Shown here: one piece after another, positions 36,480-45,031 of the stretch
How positions within the stretch are numbered: position 1 is the stretch's first letter
How the letters are laid out: every line of letters begins with the position of its first letter
Assembly: GCA_028821475.1 (NCBI GenBank)
Contig: JAPPGB010000171.1
Coordinates: 76,727 to 140,726 of the forward strand
Length of the DNA stretch: 64,000 nucleotides
Reading direction: 5' to 3'
DNA from: Spirochaetaceae bacterium
Lineage (GTDB): Bacteria > Spirochaetota > Spirochaetia > SZUA-6 > Bin103
Position numbers and translations under genes: made by a program
The notes under the pieces: model-generated
Told to the model about the DNA's origin: nothing
Seen by the model: only the letters and a program-made list of their open reading frames with translations
Databases searched by the model: none

Positions 36480-37963
36480 GCTTCCACCTCGCCGCGGGCT
36501 GCCAGGTCGATGTCGATCCGCCATGTGTCCAGCGTGGTCCCGAGCGTGAGGTCGAGCGCTGTCAAGGCGTTCAGATACGCAAGGATCGCGTCGAGTTCTC
36601 TAGTCTGGTTTCGCACCAGGTCGTCCTCGACCGCAACCACCCGAAAGTTGCTCGACAGGCCGGAATCCAACTTCAACCGTTCGATCTCCAACGCTCGTTC
36701 GGCAAGCCTCCTCGACTGCCGGGCCAACTCGATACGCCGGAACTGCACCTCTGCCTCGCGCACGGCGGTGCGCACCTCCAGTTCGATGCCCTGGCGCAGT
36801 TCCCGGAACTGCAACCGGGACTTCTGCAAGGCGATTTCGGCCTTCCGCCAGTTCCGCCGCTGGGCGTCACTGTCCGCGCCCAGCGGGATACGCAGACGGA
36901 GCCCGGTCCGGTAGTCGCCGTCGAACCGGCCGTACGCTTCTGCCAGCGAGCGGCCGTCGTGCCCGAAGCGCGCGGAGGCGGTAAGGTCCAGCTCCCACTT
37001 GCGCGCGTTGTCGGCGACCAGCAGACCGGTGTTCGCGTTTTCGATGGCCAGCGCGGCCTGGAGATAGTCGGGGCGGTTTTGCAGGGCCAGTTGCACGGCT
37101 CGATCGGCGTCGTGCTCCTTTCGCTCGACCCGCAGCTTTTCCGTGGGACGGATCCGGCTGCGGCTGTCGACATCCAGAATGGCAATCAGGGCAAGACGGG
37201 CGTCATCCAGCGCGCCGTGCGCCTCGGTCAGGCTCAACTCGCGCTCCGCGATGGTTGCTTCGGTCTGGACGATGTCCTGCTCGGCCATTCTGCCGCTCGC
37301 GATCAGGATCCGATTCACCGCCAGCAGGTCACGCGCCCGCTGGAGGGAGTGTTCCGCGATCTCCACCTCGCGCCGCGACCTGCTCACCTTCCGGTATGCG
37401 TAGATGGTGGCGGTGACGAGCCTCATGACCGTCGACCTGAAGACGAGGACGCCGGCATCTTCCGTGCGCCGGGCTCTTACCACGCCGGCGTTGCCGACCG
37501 CGACTCCCGCCCCTTTCAGAAACGGCTGCACGAAGTCCAGCTCGACGAACTGTGACGCGGTGTCCCGATCCGTAACCGTACTGTTCGCGCGGAGTCGGAA
37601 CGTCCCGCCGGTGGGGACCCGCAGCGTCACGCTCGGAGACACGTCGAGCGTGGAGGTGGTCAAGTTGCGGTCCGCGGAAACGGCGAACGCGGCAGCGAGG
37701 CGAAACTCGTCCTCGGCGTCCTCCAGGGACAGCCGCCCGGCGAGCCGGTCCAGGCGGGCGGCGGCGAGGTCGCGATTGTTGCGGAGGGCCAGCATGACGC
37801 ACTCGGCGAGCGTCAACGCAAGTTCGGGCGCAGTGCTCGACGCGGTTTCCGCCGCGGCCGGCCACGCCGTCAAGGCCGCCACTGCCAGGAGGGAACCCCA
37901 CCGCCGGGCACCGCAACGACCGGTGGCCCGCCGGCGCCGGCCACGGTTGTCATGGCGGAACAC
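36476..37963 (-). CDS. TolC-like outer-membrane efflux protein
   Basis: Trimeric outer-membrane channel subunit, about 495 residues. A signal segment (WGSLLAVAALTAWPAAA) is followed by two structural repeats rich in amphipathic helix, including LALTLAECVMLALRNNRDLA, VELDFVQPFLKGAGVAVGNA and, in the second half, AVQLALQNRPDYLQAALAIE with LRLRIPLGADSDAQRRNW. These are the paired OEP domains. Start is uncertain: GTG 37963 gives a basic n-region just before the signal, while ATG 38083 and a further upstream codon (38155) are in frame. It is first in the operon with the PAS-adaptor, repeat protein, ATPase and permease. A possible TTGACA lies at 38196-38191. Confidence 0.82.
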   Translation of the reverse strand: MFRHDNRGRRRRATGRCGARRWGSLLAVAALTAWPAAAETASSTAPELALTLAECVMLALRNNRDLAAARLDRLAGRLSLEDAEDEFRLAAAFAVSADRNLTTSTLDVSPSVTLRVPTGGTFRLRANSTVTDRDTASQFVELDFVQPFLKGAGVAVGNAGVVRARRTEDAGVLVFRSTVMRLVTATIYAYRKVSRSRREVEIAEHSLQRARDLLAVNRILIASGRMAEQDIVQTEATIAERELSLTEAHGALDDARLALIAILDVDSRSRIRPTEKLRVERKEHDADRAVQLALQNRPDYLQAALAIENANTGLLVADNARKWELDLTASARFGHDGRSLAEAYGRFDGDYRTGLRLRIPLGADSDAQRRNWRKAEIALQKSRLQFRELRQGIELEVRTAVREAEVQFRRIELARQSRRLAERALEIERLKLDSGLSSNFRVVAVEDDLVRNQTRELDAILAYLNALTALDLTLGTTLDTWRIDIDLAARGEVEA

Positions 37964-38514
37964 GGTGTCCACGTCTGCTCCCGCGCCCGGTAACGGCACC
38001 CGGCTCGGGGCCCGCCAGAGGACTCGTCTTGCGAACGACGCGCTACGGCCTGCGAATGCTTCCCTGCTTCCGTATGTCTTCATGTACACGTGGCAACGAA
38101 CAATCGGCGGATACACGGTCCGGTGATCCGCTGATTCCGTGTAAACTTCCCTCAACTCGGGCGGCTAATCTGCACGCCTGTTGCGGACGGTGTCAAGCCG
38201 AAGACGGAGCAACTCTTCGCATCATAACGATATGAAACGCTGGAGATTTGTATACTATATGGATACTCCCGAGGGGAGTGGGGCTTTCCGAGGCGGAATG
38301 GTGCGGGTGCGCGGCGGCGTCTCTCCGGTGTTCAACGGCTGCGCGGGCGCAGAATCCCGTCGCACCGCGTCACGTGTTAGAGTGGCGGCGCGATGCTCCG
38401 GCGCGCGCCGTGTGCGCCTCCCGGACGACGCGCGGCGCCGGTACGCCCGCCACGGAGCCCGGCGGTGCGCAGCGCCTCACCGGCGGCCGAGCGCACGCCG
38501 GCGCAATCCGGAGG
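37964..38514. other. Region upstream of the efflux operon
   Basis: Between the TolC-like gene (leftward) and the cupin stop. A perfect minus-strand TTGACA at 38196-38191 has only a poor -10 (GCAGAT at 17 bases), so the operon promoter is tentative. The 38220-38275 stretch is AT-rich with GTATACTATATGGATAC. No further gene was recognised; in-frame upstream codons of the TolC-like gene reach 38155. Confidence 0.4.
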
Positions 38515-38919
38515 TCAGGTGCGCAACTCGCTCCAGGGGGACTGCTCGTGTACTTCCACCAGTTCGTAGCCCTCGGCACCGATACAGGGGCCAAGGATGG
38601 CCAGTACCTTTGCCGGCGCATCGGAGACGTTGAACGACGCGTGCACCATGGCGGCCGGGATGAACGCGGAATCGCCCGCCCGCAGCGTCTGCTTGCGCTG
38701 GTCGACCCACTGCTCGATCTCGCCGTCGAGCACGTAGATCACCTCTTCCTGGTTGGGGTGGCGGTGAAAATTGTGCCCCCCGCCCGGGTCGAGCTTCACC
38801 TCGATCACCACGAGCTGTTCGGCAGCGGTGGTTTCGGGACGGCTGTGCCAACCGAGTTCGAAACCCTCCATCGCATCGCGCTTCACCTCGTCGCGCGCAA
38901 AGAACTGACCTTGACTCAT
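38515..38919 (-). CDS. Small cupin-domain protein
   Basis: Single-domain cupin of 134 residues. Motif 1 is visible as GGGHNFHRHPNQEEVIYVLDG (two His, a Glu and the conserved Gly) and motif 2 as AGDSAFIPAAMVHASFN (final His), giving a likely metal site. Such small cupins bind or isomerise small molecules, or serve as dioxygenases; the reaction is not deducible. Start ATG 38919 gives MSQGQFFARDEV; the open frame continues upstream without a better start. It is divergent from the MFS carrier gene, with 62 bp between starts, suggesting shared regulation. Confidence 0.8.
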   Translation of the reverse strand: MSQGQFFARDEVKRDAMEGFELGWHSRPETTAAEQLVVIEVKLDPGGGHNFHRHPNQEEVIYVLDGEIEQWVDQRKQTLRAGDSAFIPAAMVHASFNVSDAPAKVLAILGPCIGAEGYELVEVHEQSPWSELRT

Positions 38920-38981
38920 GGCCTGACGATAGACGTGGCGGGGTTGCGTGTCGACCCTTCGGCTCCGGCCGGGCGGCCGGC

Positions 38982-40211
38982 GTGACGGTCTACCGTGGCT
39001 ACCCGATCGCGGTAGTGCTGTTTCTGTCCACGGGACTGACCATCGGTACCAGCCAGTACGCGTTCGGGGAATTCGCCGCACCACTGCGTGAGCACTTCGG
39101 CTGGAGCCAGACGGCGCTCAACCTGTCGTTGAGCCTGGCCGTCGTGTCGGGATTGGTGGCGCCGCTGCTGGGCCGCGCCCTCGACCGCTGGGGCGCACGG
39201 CCGGTGGCCGTGACCTCGTTGTTGCTGGTGGCGGCGGGATTCCTGCTGCGCCCGCTGATCAGTTCGCTGTGGCACTGGTACCTGTTCAGCGCGCTGGTAT
39301 ACGCCGGTTTTCCCGGCGCCACGTCGCTCGCATCCGGCAAGCTGGTGGCGCTGTGGTTCCCCGCCACCCGCGGGCGCGTGATGGGCGCGGTCACCTCCGG
39401 CAACAACGTCGGAGGACTGACCATGCCCGCGCTGGCCGCGGCAATGATCGCGGCCGGGGGCTGGCAATGGGGCTATGTGGCCTTCGGTGGCCTCATTGGG
39501 CTCTTGGCCGTGGTTGCGCTGTTCGTGATCCGCGAGGACGAATCCCAGGTGGCTCGGGAGATGCATGCCACCGGGCGCGGCGCCAGCGCAGCCGCGGCGC
39601 GCAGCCTGGCCGGCAGTGGCATGTCGCTGCCCGAGGCGCTGCGCAGCCGGCGTTTCTGGCTGGTGCTCGCAGGTCTGTTCGGAGCGACCTTCACCTACCA
39701 GGGAGTGCTGACCCAACTGCGCCAGCACTTCGGCGAGCACGGCTTCCCGCCGACGCTCGCCACCACGGGACTCGCCGTGATCGCCGCCATGGGCATCGGC
39801 GCCAAGATCGTCTACGGGCGCGCCAGCGAGCGGTGGACCGCGCGCCGTGCCTGCATCGTGTCGGTAGCGCTGCAGACCGTGGGGCTTGTGGTCATGGCGC
39901 TGGCGGAGTCCGTCCCGGTGATGTGGACCGGCATCGTCGTGTTCGGTATGGGGTTCGGCGGCCTCGGCGCCCTGCTGCTCCTGGTGGTGCAGGAAGCGTT
40001 CGGCATGAAGGCGTTCGGCAGCATCATGGGCATGGTGCAGATGGTGATGATCGGTTCCTTGGCGGGCGGCCCGGCGCTCGCCGGCTGGCTGCACGACCGC
40101 TCCGGCTCGTTCACCTCCACGTTCCTGATCATCGCCGTCCTGTTCGTCGCCGCCATCCTCTGCCTCGCCGCCGCGGGCGACGCAACTCCGCGGCGCGCAC
40201 CCGCCGTCTGA
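38982..40211 (+). CDS. MFS transporter
   Basis: Major-facilitator carrier of 409 residues with 12 predicted helices. Helix 1 is YPIAVVLFLSTGLTIGTSQY; between helices 2 and 3 the family loop reads GRALDRWGARPVAV (G-x-x-x-D-R-x-G-x-R). The middle has the usual cytoplasmic linker (about 188-215), and helix 7 begins RRFWLVLAGLFGATFTYQG. The shape resembles the oxalate/formate or monocarboxylate-type group, which carries organic anions. The GTG start begins with TVYRGYPIAV. It is paired divergently with a cupin gene, so the two may serve the same small-molecule pathway. Confidence 0.83.
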   Translation: MTVYRGYPIAVVLFLSTGLTIGTSQYAFGEFAAPLREHFGWSQTALNLSLSLAVVSGLVAPLLGRALDRWGARPVAVTSLLLVAAGFLLRPLISSLWHWYLFSALVYAGFPGATSLASGKLVALWFPATRGRVMGAVTSGNNVGGLTMPALAAAMIAAGGWQWGYVAFGGLIGLLAVVALFVIREDESQVAREMHATGRGASAAAARSLAGSGMSLPEALRSRRFWLVLAGLFGATFTYQGVLTQLRQHFGEHGFPPTLATTGLAVIAAMGIGAKIVYGRASERWTARRACIVSVALQTVGLVVMALAESVPVMWTGIVVFGMGFGGLGALLLLVVQEAFGMKAFGSIMGMVQMVMIGSLAGGPALAGWLHDRSGSFTSTFLIIAVLFVAAILCLAAAGDATPRRAPAV

Positions 40212-40249
40212 CGCCCAAACTGCGGCGCGGCGGCAATCCGGTGCGGCCG

Positions 40250-41110
40250 CTATGGCAAGGAGGGTGGTGCTCCCGCGCGCAACGGCTTGACCGCCTCCGC
40301 AAGGAGGGAACTCATGCGCTCCAGACGGTAGAGTGGGACTGACAATATGCCGCCGTCGCGACGAAACCCGCCCGTGTACACGCGCACCGCAACCGGCGGC
40401 CGGTATTGCTCGACGAACACCGCCAGACTGCGCAGGCGCCCGACCTTGCCCGCCTTGACCTCTACCGGGATTACCTGACCTCCAGCGGCGGTGAGGTAGT
40501 CGACTTCGGCACTGCTCGATTTCCTTTGCCTGTGCCAGTAGAAGAGCTCCGGTCGTTCGTATGGACCGCGATGGGACAGCAACTCCTGGCCGACGAACTG
40601 CTCGGCGACCGCGCCGTGGTTGATACGCATCGGATCACCGTCCAGGAGTTGCTCGGTAGCGCCGCACAGGTTCTGCATCAGACCGACGTCGACCATCACG
40701 AGCTTGAAATGGCGGTGGTCCGCTTCCGCCCCCAGGGGCAGACCTGCTCCCGAAGTCGAGCACACGCGGCGCACCACGCCGGCCCGCTCCAGCAGTTCCA
40801 CCGCCGAACGCAGATCGCGAGAGCGGCTGTCGGGATCAACCTTCGCATACATGAACTTGCGCCCGACCAGACGGGCAGCGTGCAGGAAGACCCGATCCAG
40901 GTGGCGGTGACTGGTGACCCGGGCATACTTGCCGAAGTCGTCGCGGAACGTCTCGGTAATGGCTGTCTGAACGTGGATGGCCCGTGCGACACTGCCGGTT
41001 TCCAGGTACTCGGCCACGACGGCCGGCATGCCACCGAGCAGCAGGTAGGTGCGAAGCAATGCGCCAGGTGTTCATGGACGGCCTCGCTCAGCACGACCGA
41101 GTGCACGAGG
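40250..41110 (-). pseudogene. Remnant of an AAA ATPase/DUF4143 family gene
   Basis: Only the C-terminal DUF4143 half is present, about 270 residues: LRTYLLLGGMPAVVAEYLET, ETFRDDFGKYARVTSHRHLD, ELFYWHRQRKSSSAEVDYL and GQVIPVEVKAGKVGRL. Intact members are about 400 residues or more with an N-terminal P-loop ATPase, absent here. The immediately preceding family sequence (SEAVHEHLA) is found in another frame, so a frameshift of one or two bases lies near 41,060. It is therefore a truncated and frameshifted gene. Similar genes are common in mobile or accessory regions; function debated. Confidence 0.75.
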
Positions 41111-41164
41111 TGGCTATAATGAAGGGGTATTATTACGAATGGATGGCTAAAATACAAGGATAAA

Positions 41165-42013
41165 TTATCCACCCCAGGGTTCATCGGTGCCGGTCTGCTG
41201 CCACAGGCGGCGCAGATAGGAACTGCCGTGCTCCAGGTGCTCCCACAGGTGGAGGTCGCTGGCCATCTCGAACAGGCCCTGGCGGAACAGGCGGCGGGCG
41301 ACGATCAGCGGCACCAGCCGCGGCCAATCCACCTCCCCCTCCGCGACCGTCACGTCCAGCTTGCCGGCGCGCCGCTGCTTGAAATGCAGCATGCCGACCT
41401 GCTCCGGGGTGAGGGCCGCATACACCGCGGCCGGATCGGTGGGGTCGCCGGTGGCGGCGAAATTGCACGGATCGAAGCAAACCCGCAGCCGCCGGCCGGC
41501 GGCCCCCAGCTCAGCGCGCGCCGCGTCTATGGCGGCCGCCAGCAGTGGCCACGGCTGGCGGGAGTTCTCGACCGACAGGATGCCGCCGTCCGCCGCCAGC
41601 GCCCTGGTCAGACGAGCGATGGCGATCCCGGAGGCCGCGGCGCCCCAGCCGGCGGCCTGCTCGGGCAACGTGCTCAGGTCCACGAGGCGCACGTGCGGGC
41701 GGCGTCCGTTGGCCACCGCCCGGGCCAGCGCCGCAGCCGCGGCAAAGCTCGGATCGCGGGGCGTGGTGTCCGGATCCAGGAACGGAACCTCGTACGCGGC
41801 TACGAAATGCAGGCCGGGGAAACGTGCCGCCAGCGCACCCAAGGCCTCCACGTTCGGGAGCGCGTCAACAGCCGACTCGTACCGGCCCAGCGATTTCTGA
41901 CGCAGTTCGATCACCCGATAGCCGCGCTCCGCCGCAGCGCTGATCAGGTCGCCCAAGTCTGCGCCACCTGCAAGCTGCACATTCCAGACGTTGGACACCA
42001 CACCCAGCCGCAT
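41165..42013 (-). CDS. Sugar phosphate isomerase/epimerase-like TIM-barrel protein
   Basis: Protein of 282 residues of the xylose-isomerase-like TIM barrel group: MRLGVVSNVWNVQLAGGADL at the start, RGYRVIELRQKSLG, then ILSVENSRQP (putative metal Glu), CFDPCNFAATGDP (Asp) and LHFKQRRAGK (His). Metal ligands follow the family spacing, though GMLHFKQ replaces the usual HIKD. It starts at ATG 42013 with AGGAG 6 bases upstream. It is divergent from a phytanoyl-CoA dioxygenase-like gene, with 117 bp between starts. Substrate unknown; it could act on sugars or inositols released by the nearby hydrolases. Confidence 0.77.
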   Translation of the reverse strand: MRLGVVSNVWNVQLAGGADLGDLISAAAERGYRVIELRQKSLGRYESAVDALPNVEALGALAARFPGLHFVAAYEVPFLDPDTTPRDPSFAAAAALARAVANGRRPHVRLVDLSTLPEQAAGWGAAASGIAIARLTRALAADGGILSVENSRQPWPLLAAAIDAARAELGAAGRRLRVCFDPCNFAATGDPTDPAAVYAALTPEQVGMLHFKQRRAGKLDVTVAEGEVDWPRLVPLIVARRLFRQGLFEMASDLHLWEHLEHGSSYLRRLWQQTGTDEPWGG

Positions 42014-42130
42014 CGACTCTCCTCTTCTCGGGCGGACTCTAGAACGGCGCTCCGAGTCCGTCAACCGAGGATGCGAGTGGAACGCGCAGAGCGGTTCACC
42101 AGACGGGACTGGCTCGCTACGATCAGGAAC

Positions 42131-42964
42131 ATGAGCGATGCGACGTTTGTCAGCAGTCTGCAGTTTGCCCTGAGCGATGCCGAGGTGGAGCAGTACCACC
42201 GCGATGGGGTCCTGGGCCCCTACCCGCTGCTCTCCGAGGCGGAGATGGCGGTGGCGATGCGGGTGATCGGCCGGGAGATCATCGCGCCGGCGGTCAAGGA
42301 CGACCCGGTTCTGCACTACCACGACCGCCATCTCGACCACCGTACGGTGTGCCGCATCTGCCGCCGCCCCGAACTGATCGATCGCGTGGCATCGCTGCTC
42401 GGCCCCGACTTGATGATCTGGCGCTCCAACTTCCAGGTGAAGCCGCCGGTCGCGGACGCGGAAGGAGAGGCGGCCCGCTACGTCGAGGTGCCGTGGCACC
42501 AGGACGGGGCCTACTTCGGCCTGCAGCCGCTGGTGCTGGTGTCGGCCTGGATCGCGATTACCGAGGCGACCGAAGAGAACGGTTGCATGAAGGTAGTCGC
42601 CGGCTCGCACACGCAGACGATCCATCACGACCATGATCCCGACCGCCAGTCGTTCGGGCGCTCGGTACCGAACCACGCCATCGATCCCGACGCCGTGCGC
42701 ACGCTGGTATTGCGTCCGGGCGAGTTCGTGCTGTTCAACGAAAATACGCTGCACGGCTCGGGCCCCAACCGGACGTCGCGGCCGCGCGTCGGCCTGACGC
42801 CGCGCATCAGCGTGCCGTTCGTGCGCGTGACCGGCAATCCGCGCGGGGCGGGCCGCGACCGCGCCCGTCACGCGCCGGACGAGCCGCGCGAGATCGCGAT
42901 GCTGCGCGGCCACGACTACACCGGCCGGCAAACGGTGGTTCCCCTTCCCTGCGGCGCCGGCTGA
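42131..42964 (+). CDS. Phytanoyl-CoA dioxygenase family protein (1)
   Basis: Fe(II)/2-oxoglutarate-dependent oxygenase of 277 residues, cytosolic. The double-stranded beta-helix core shows the iron triad His-x-Asp...His: VPWHQDGAY and NTLHGSGPN, with the 2-oxoglutarate Arg in TSRPRVGL. ITEATEENGCMKVVAGSHTQ is the conserved strand after the first motif. Family members hydroxylate small molecules such as phytanoyl-CoA, ectoine or halogenated metabolites, and the substrate here is unknown. AGGA lies close to the ATG. It is one of four such genes in the window. Confidence 0.87.
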   Translation: MSDATFVSSLQFALSDAEVEQYHRDGVLGPYPLLSEAEMAVAMRVIGREIIAPAVKDDPVLHYHDRHLDHRTVCRICRRPELIDRVASLLGPDLMIWRSNFQVKPPVADAEGEAARYVEVPWHQDGAYFGLQPLVLVSAWIAITEATEENGCMKVVAGSHTQTIHHDHDPDRQSFGRSVPNHAIDPDAVRTLVLRPGEFVLFNENTLHGSGPNRTSRPRVGLTPRISVPFVRVTGNPRGAGRDRARHAPDEPREIAMLRGHDYTGRQTVVPLPCGAG

Positions 42965-43102
42965 CCGCCGCGCCGGCAACTGCCCGTCCGGCGGGCCATA
43001 GCGGCCCGCGGCGAAGCACGGGGTGCGAAGTAGGCGGCGATGCATCCCGGCGCCTCGCCGCTCTCCGTACGGCGCCGGGTTCCGCCGCTGGCTGATGGGG
43101 CG

Positions 43103-43909
43103 TCAGGCGGGACGCAGTATGGTGAAGTCGCTGTCCTTGCCGGCCCCGGCGGCGGCATCCATGTAGGTGAGGATGAACGCCCGGCGGTGGCCGGCGGTGT
43201 GGTTGCCGAGCGAGGAGTGGAAGATCTTGTTGGAGAACAGCGCCGCGGTGCCGGCGGGTATCTCGCAGTACACGGTGTTGCGCAGCTCGCGCTCGCCGGG
43301 CAGGAAGCTGAGCCGGCAGGCGCCGTGGTCGCGGGAAGAACGCGGCTGGTGCGGAATAATGTGCCGGCGGTGACTGCCGGGCACGACGCGCAGGCAGCCG
43401 TTGCGGCGGTGCGTGTCCTGCAGCGGCAGCCAGATCGACATGCGCCGCTCGCTGGCGCCGTAGATGTGCCAGTACGCCTCGTCCTGGTGCCAATGGCACA
43501 CGTTGTGCGGCTCGTGTGGACCCTTGGAGATCAGCTTCGCCGAGAACAGGGCCAGGCCGGGGTACACCAGGTCTTCGACCAGGCCGAGGATGCGAGGGTC
43601 GCACGCCAGCCGGCGGGAGTTCTCGGAGTCGGTGCCGAGCTGGTGGACCTGGTTGCGCCGCTGGTCGTCGGCCGCGATCGCCGGATCGGCGAGCCGTTCC
43701 CGGTAGCCGGCCTCGAATTCGGCGTCGAGCGCGGCCAACTCCGGCACCGGCAGGACATCAGGCACCACGAGGTAGCCCTGCCGGGCGAATTCGGCTCGCT
43801 GTTCGGCGGAGAGCCGGCCTGACGAGCGCGACCGCGGCCGAGCCGTGACGCCGGCGGTACCGGGTGCGTCGCTGGCCAGCGTCCCCGTGGGTGGATGGCG
43901 AAGCGTCAT
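43103..43909 (-). CDS. Phytanoyl-CoA dioxygenase family protein (2)
   Basis: Fe(II)/2-oxoglutarate oxygenase of 268 residues. The iron ligands are in VCHWHQDEAYW (His, Asp) and KIFHSSLGN (second His), with HRRAFILTYM supplying the Arg for 2-oxoglutarate. DTHRRNGCLRVVPGSHRRH is the family middle motif. Its ATG overlaps the stop of the preceding oxygenase gene as ATGA, so the two are translationally coupled and probably act in the same pathway or as a heteromer. The first 35 residues are low-complexity and may be dispensable. Confidence 0.87.
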   Translation of the reverse strand: MTLRHPPTGTLASDAPGTAGVTARPRSRSSGRLSAEQRAEFARQGYLVVPDVLPVPELAALDAEFEAGYRERLADPAIAADDQRRNQVHQLGTDSENSRRLACDPRILGLVEDLVYPGLALFSAKLISKGPHEPHNVCHWHQDEAYWHIYGASERRMSIWLPLQDTHRRNGCLRVVPGSHRRHIIPHQPRSSRDHGACRLSFLPGERELRNTVYCEIPAGTAALFSNKIFHSSLGNHTAGHRRAFILTYMDAAAGAGKDSDFTILRPA

Positions 43910-44853
43910 GCCTTGGCGCGGGCGGCGGTCTCTGTCTCCCGTGTGTTCCGGACGGAACGTGCGTTTTGCTCGCGCTGTTGCAGCATGGCGTCCCGCCACT
44001 CCTCCCAGGAAGGGATGGCGGATGCGCTGAGCACCGGGAGCGGCACCCGTCCATTGGCCCGCTGGCGCTTGCCGAATTCCTCCATGGCGTCCCGTTCCGG
44101 TCCGTCGAGCGCCTCTGCCGTGACGTGGAAGCGAAAGTCGATGCTCCAGCGCGCATCCCTGGTGCGGTTCATCTTGCTGGCGTGGAAGGTGAGGTTGGTC
44201 ATGTACAGCACGTCGCCGGCCGCCATCTCGAGGGCCACCGGCGTGCCGCGCTGCTCGATCTCCTCGTTGGTGCGCACGTTCATGTCCTCGCCGCGCGCGG
44301 CGTCCACCAGTCCCCAGCGGTGGCTGCCCGGCATCACCCAGATGCAACCGTTGGCTATGGTGGCATCGACCAGCGGAACCCACACGGTGACGATGTGCGC
44401 CGCCTCGGTACGGCCGACCCGCCTGCCGCGCGCCGGCTCATTGTAGTAGTGGCTGTCCTGGTGCCACGGGAATGCGGTGATTTCGGCTTCCGGAATCTTG
44501 GTACGGATGTTCAGTCCTCCGAGTTCGCTCACCTCCGGCCCCAGGATCGCGCCCACCACCCGCACGATGCCGGGATGGCGGAACAGGTCGAAGTACGCCT
44601 TGTCGAGGGTGTTCCCGATCCATCCGCGCGGCGAGCTGTCCATCGCCGTGCAAATCGCCGCGAACCTTCGCGTGAACGGTTCATCCTCGAACAGCGAGTC
44701 GATATTGCCCTCGGCATGCATCTTGCGCGCGTACTCGTCGACCTGGCCGGCAAGAAGGCGGCGCGCCGGATCGAGATCGGCGGCGCTCAGCACATCCCGA
44801 TCGATCAGGTAGCCGTCGCGCTCGTAGGCGGTGCGAACTGCAGCATCACTCAT
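43906..44853 (-). CDS. Phytanoyl-CoA dioxygenase family protein (3)
   Basis: Fe(II)/2-oxoglutarate oxygenase of 315 residues. FPWHQDSHYYNE gives His and Asp, LTFHASKMNRT the distal His, and DARWSIDFRFH the Arg for 2-oxoglutarate. It starts MSDAAVRTAYERDGYLIDRD, the normal family beginning, at ATG 44853; an upstream in-frame ATG at 44904 is less likely. Compared with its coupled neighbour it has an extra C-terminal 40 residues (EEWRDAMLQQREQNARSVRN). It is first gene of the two-oxygenase operon, divergent from the sialidase genes by about 180 bp. Confidence 0.87.
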   Translation of the reverse strand: MSDAAVRTAYERDGYLIDRDVLSAADLDPARRLLAGQVDEYARKMHAEGNIDSLFEDEPFTRRFAAICTAMDSSPRGWIGNTLDKAYFDLFRHPGIVRVVGAILGPEVSELGGLNIRTKIPEAEITAFPWHQDSHYYNEPARGRRVGRTEAAHIVTVWVPLVDATIANGCIWVMPGSHRWGLVDAARGEDMNVRTNEEIEQRGTPVALEMAAGDVLYMTNLTFHASKMNRTRDARWSIDFRFHVTAEALDGPERDAMEEFGKRQRANGRVPLPVLSASAIPSWEEWRDAMLQQREQNARSVRNTRETETAARAKA

Positions 44854-44995
44854 GGCTGTCACCATACTTCCGGCGCCGCGTCCGAGCAACCGCCGGATGC
44901 TCATGGCGTATATTGCTCACCGGGCAGCGCCAAGAACAGTGGACGGGAGCGCGCTGCGGAAGGCCCCGCGGGCGGGCGAGGCGGCGGACAGCGCT

Positions 44996-45025
44996 GTGAC
45001 AACGGGCGCGCGGGTGCGGTAGAGT
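44996..45025 (+). promoter_or_regulatory. Promoter of the sialidase gene pair (leaderless pattern)
   Basis: GTGACA (44996-45001), 18 bases, TAGAGT (45020-45025). The -10 box ends 6 bases before the GTG start at 45032, so transcription would begin at or next to the start codon, giving a leaderless mRNA. No Shine-Dalgarno sequence is seen, consistent with this. Confidence 0.45.
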
Positions 45026-45031
45026 GCCGGC

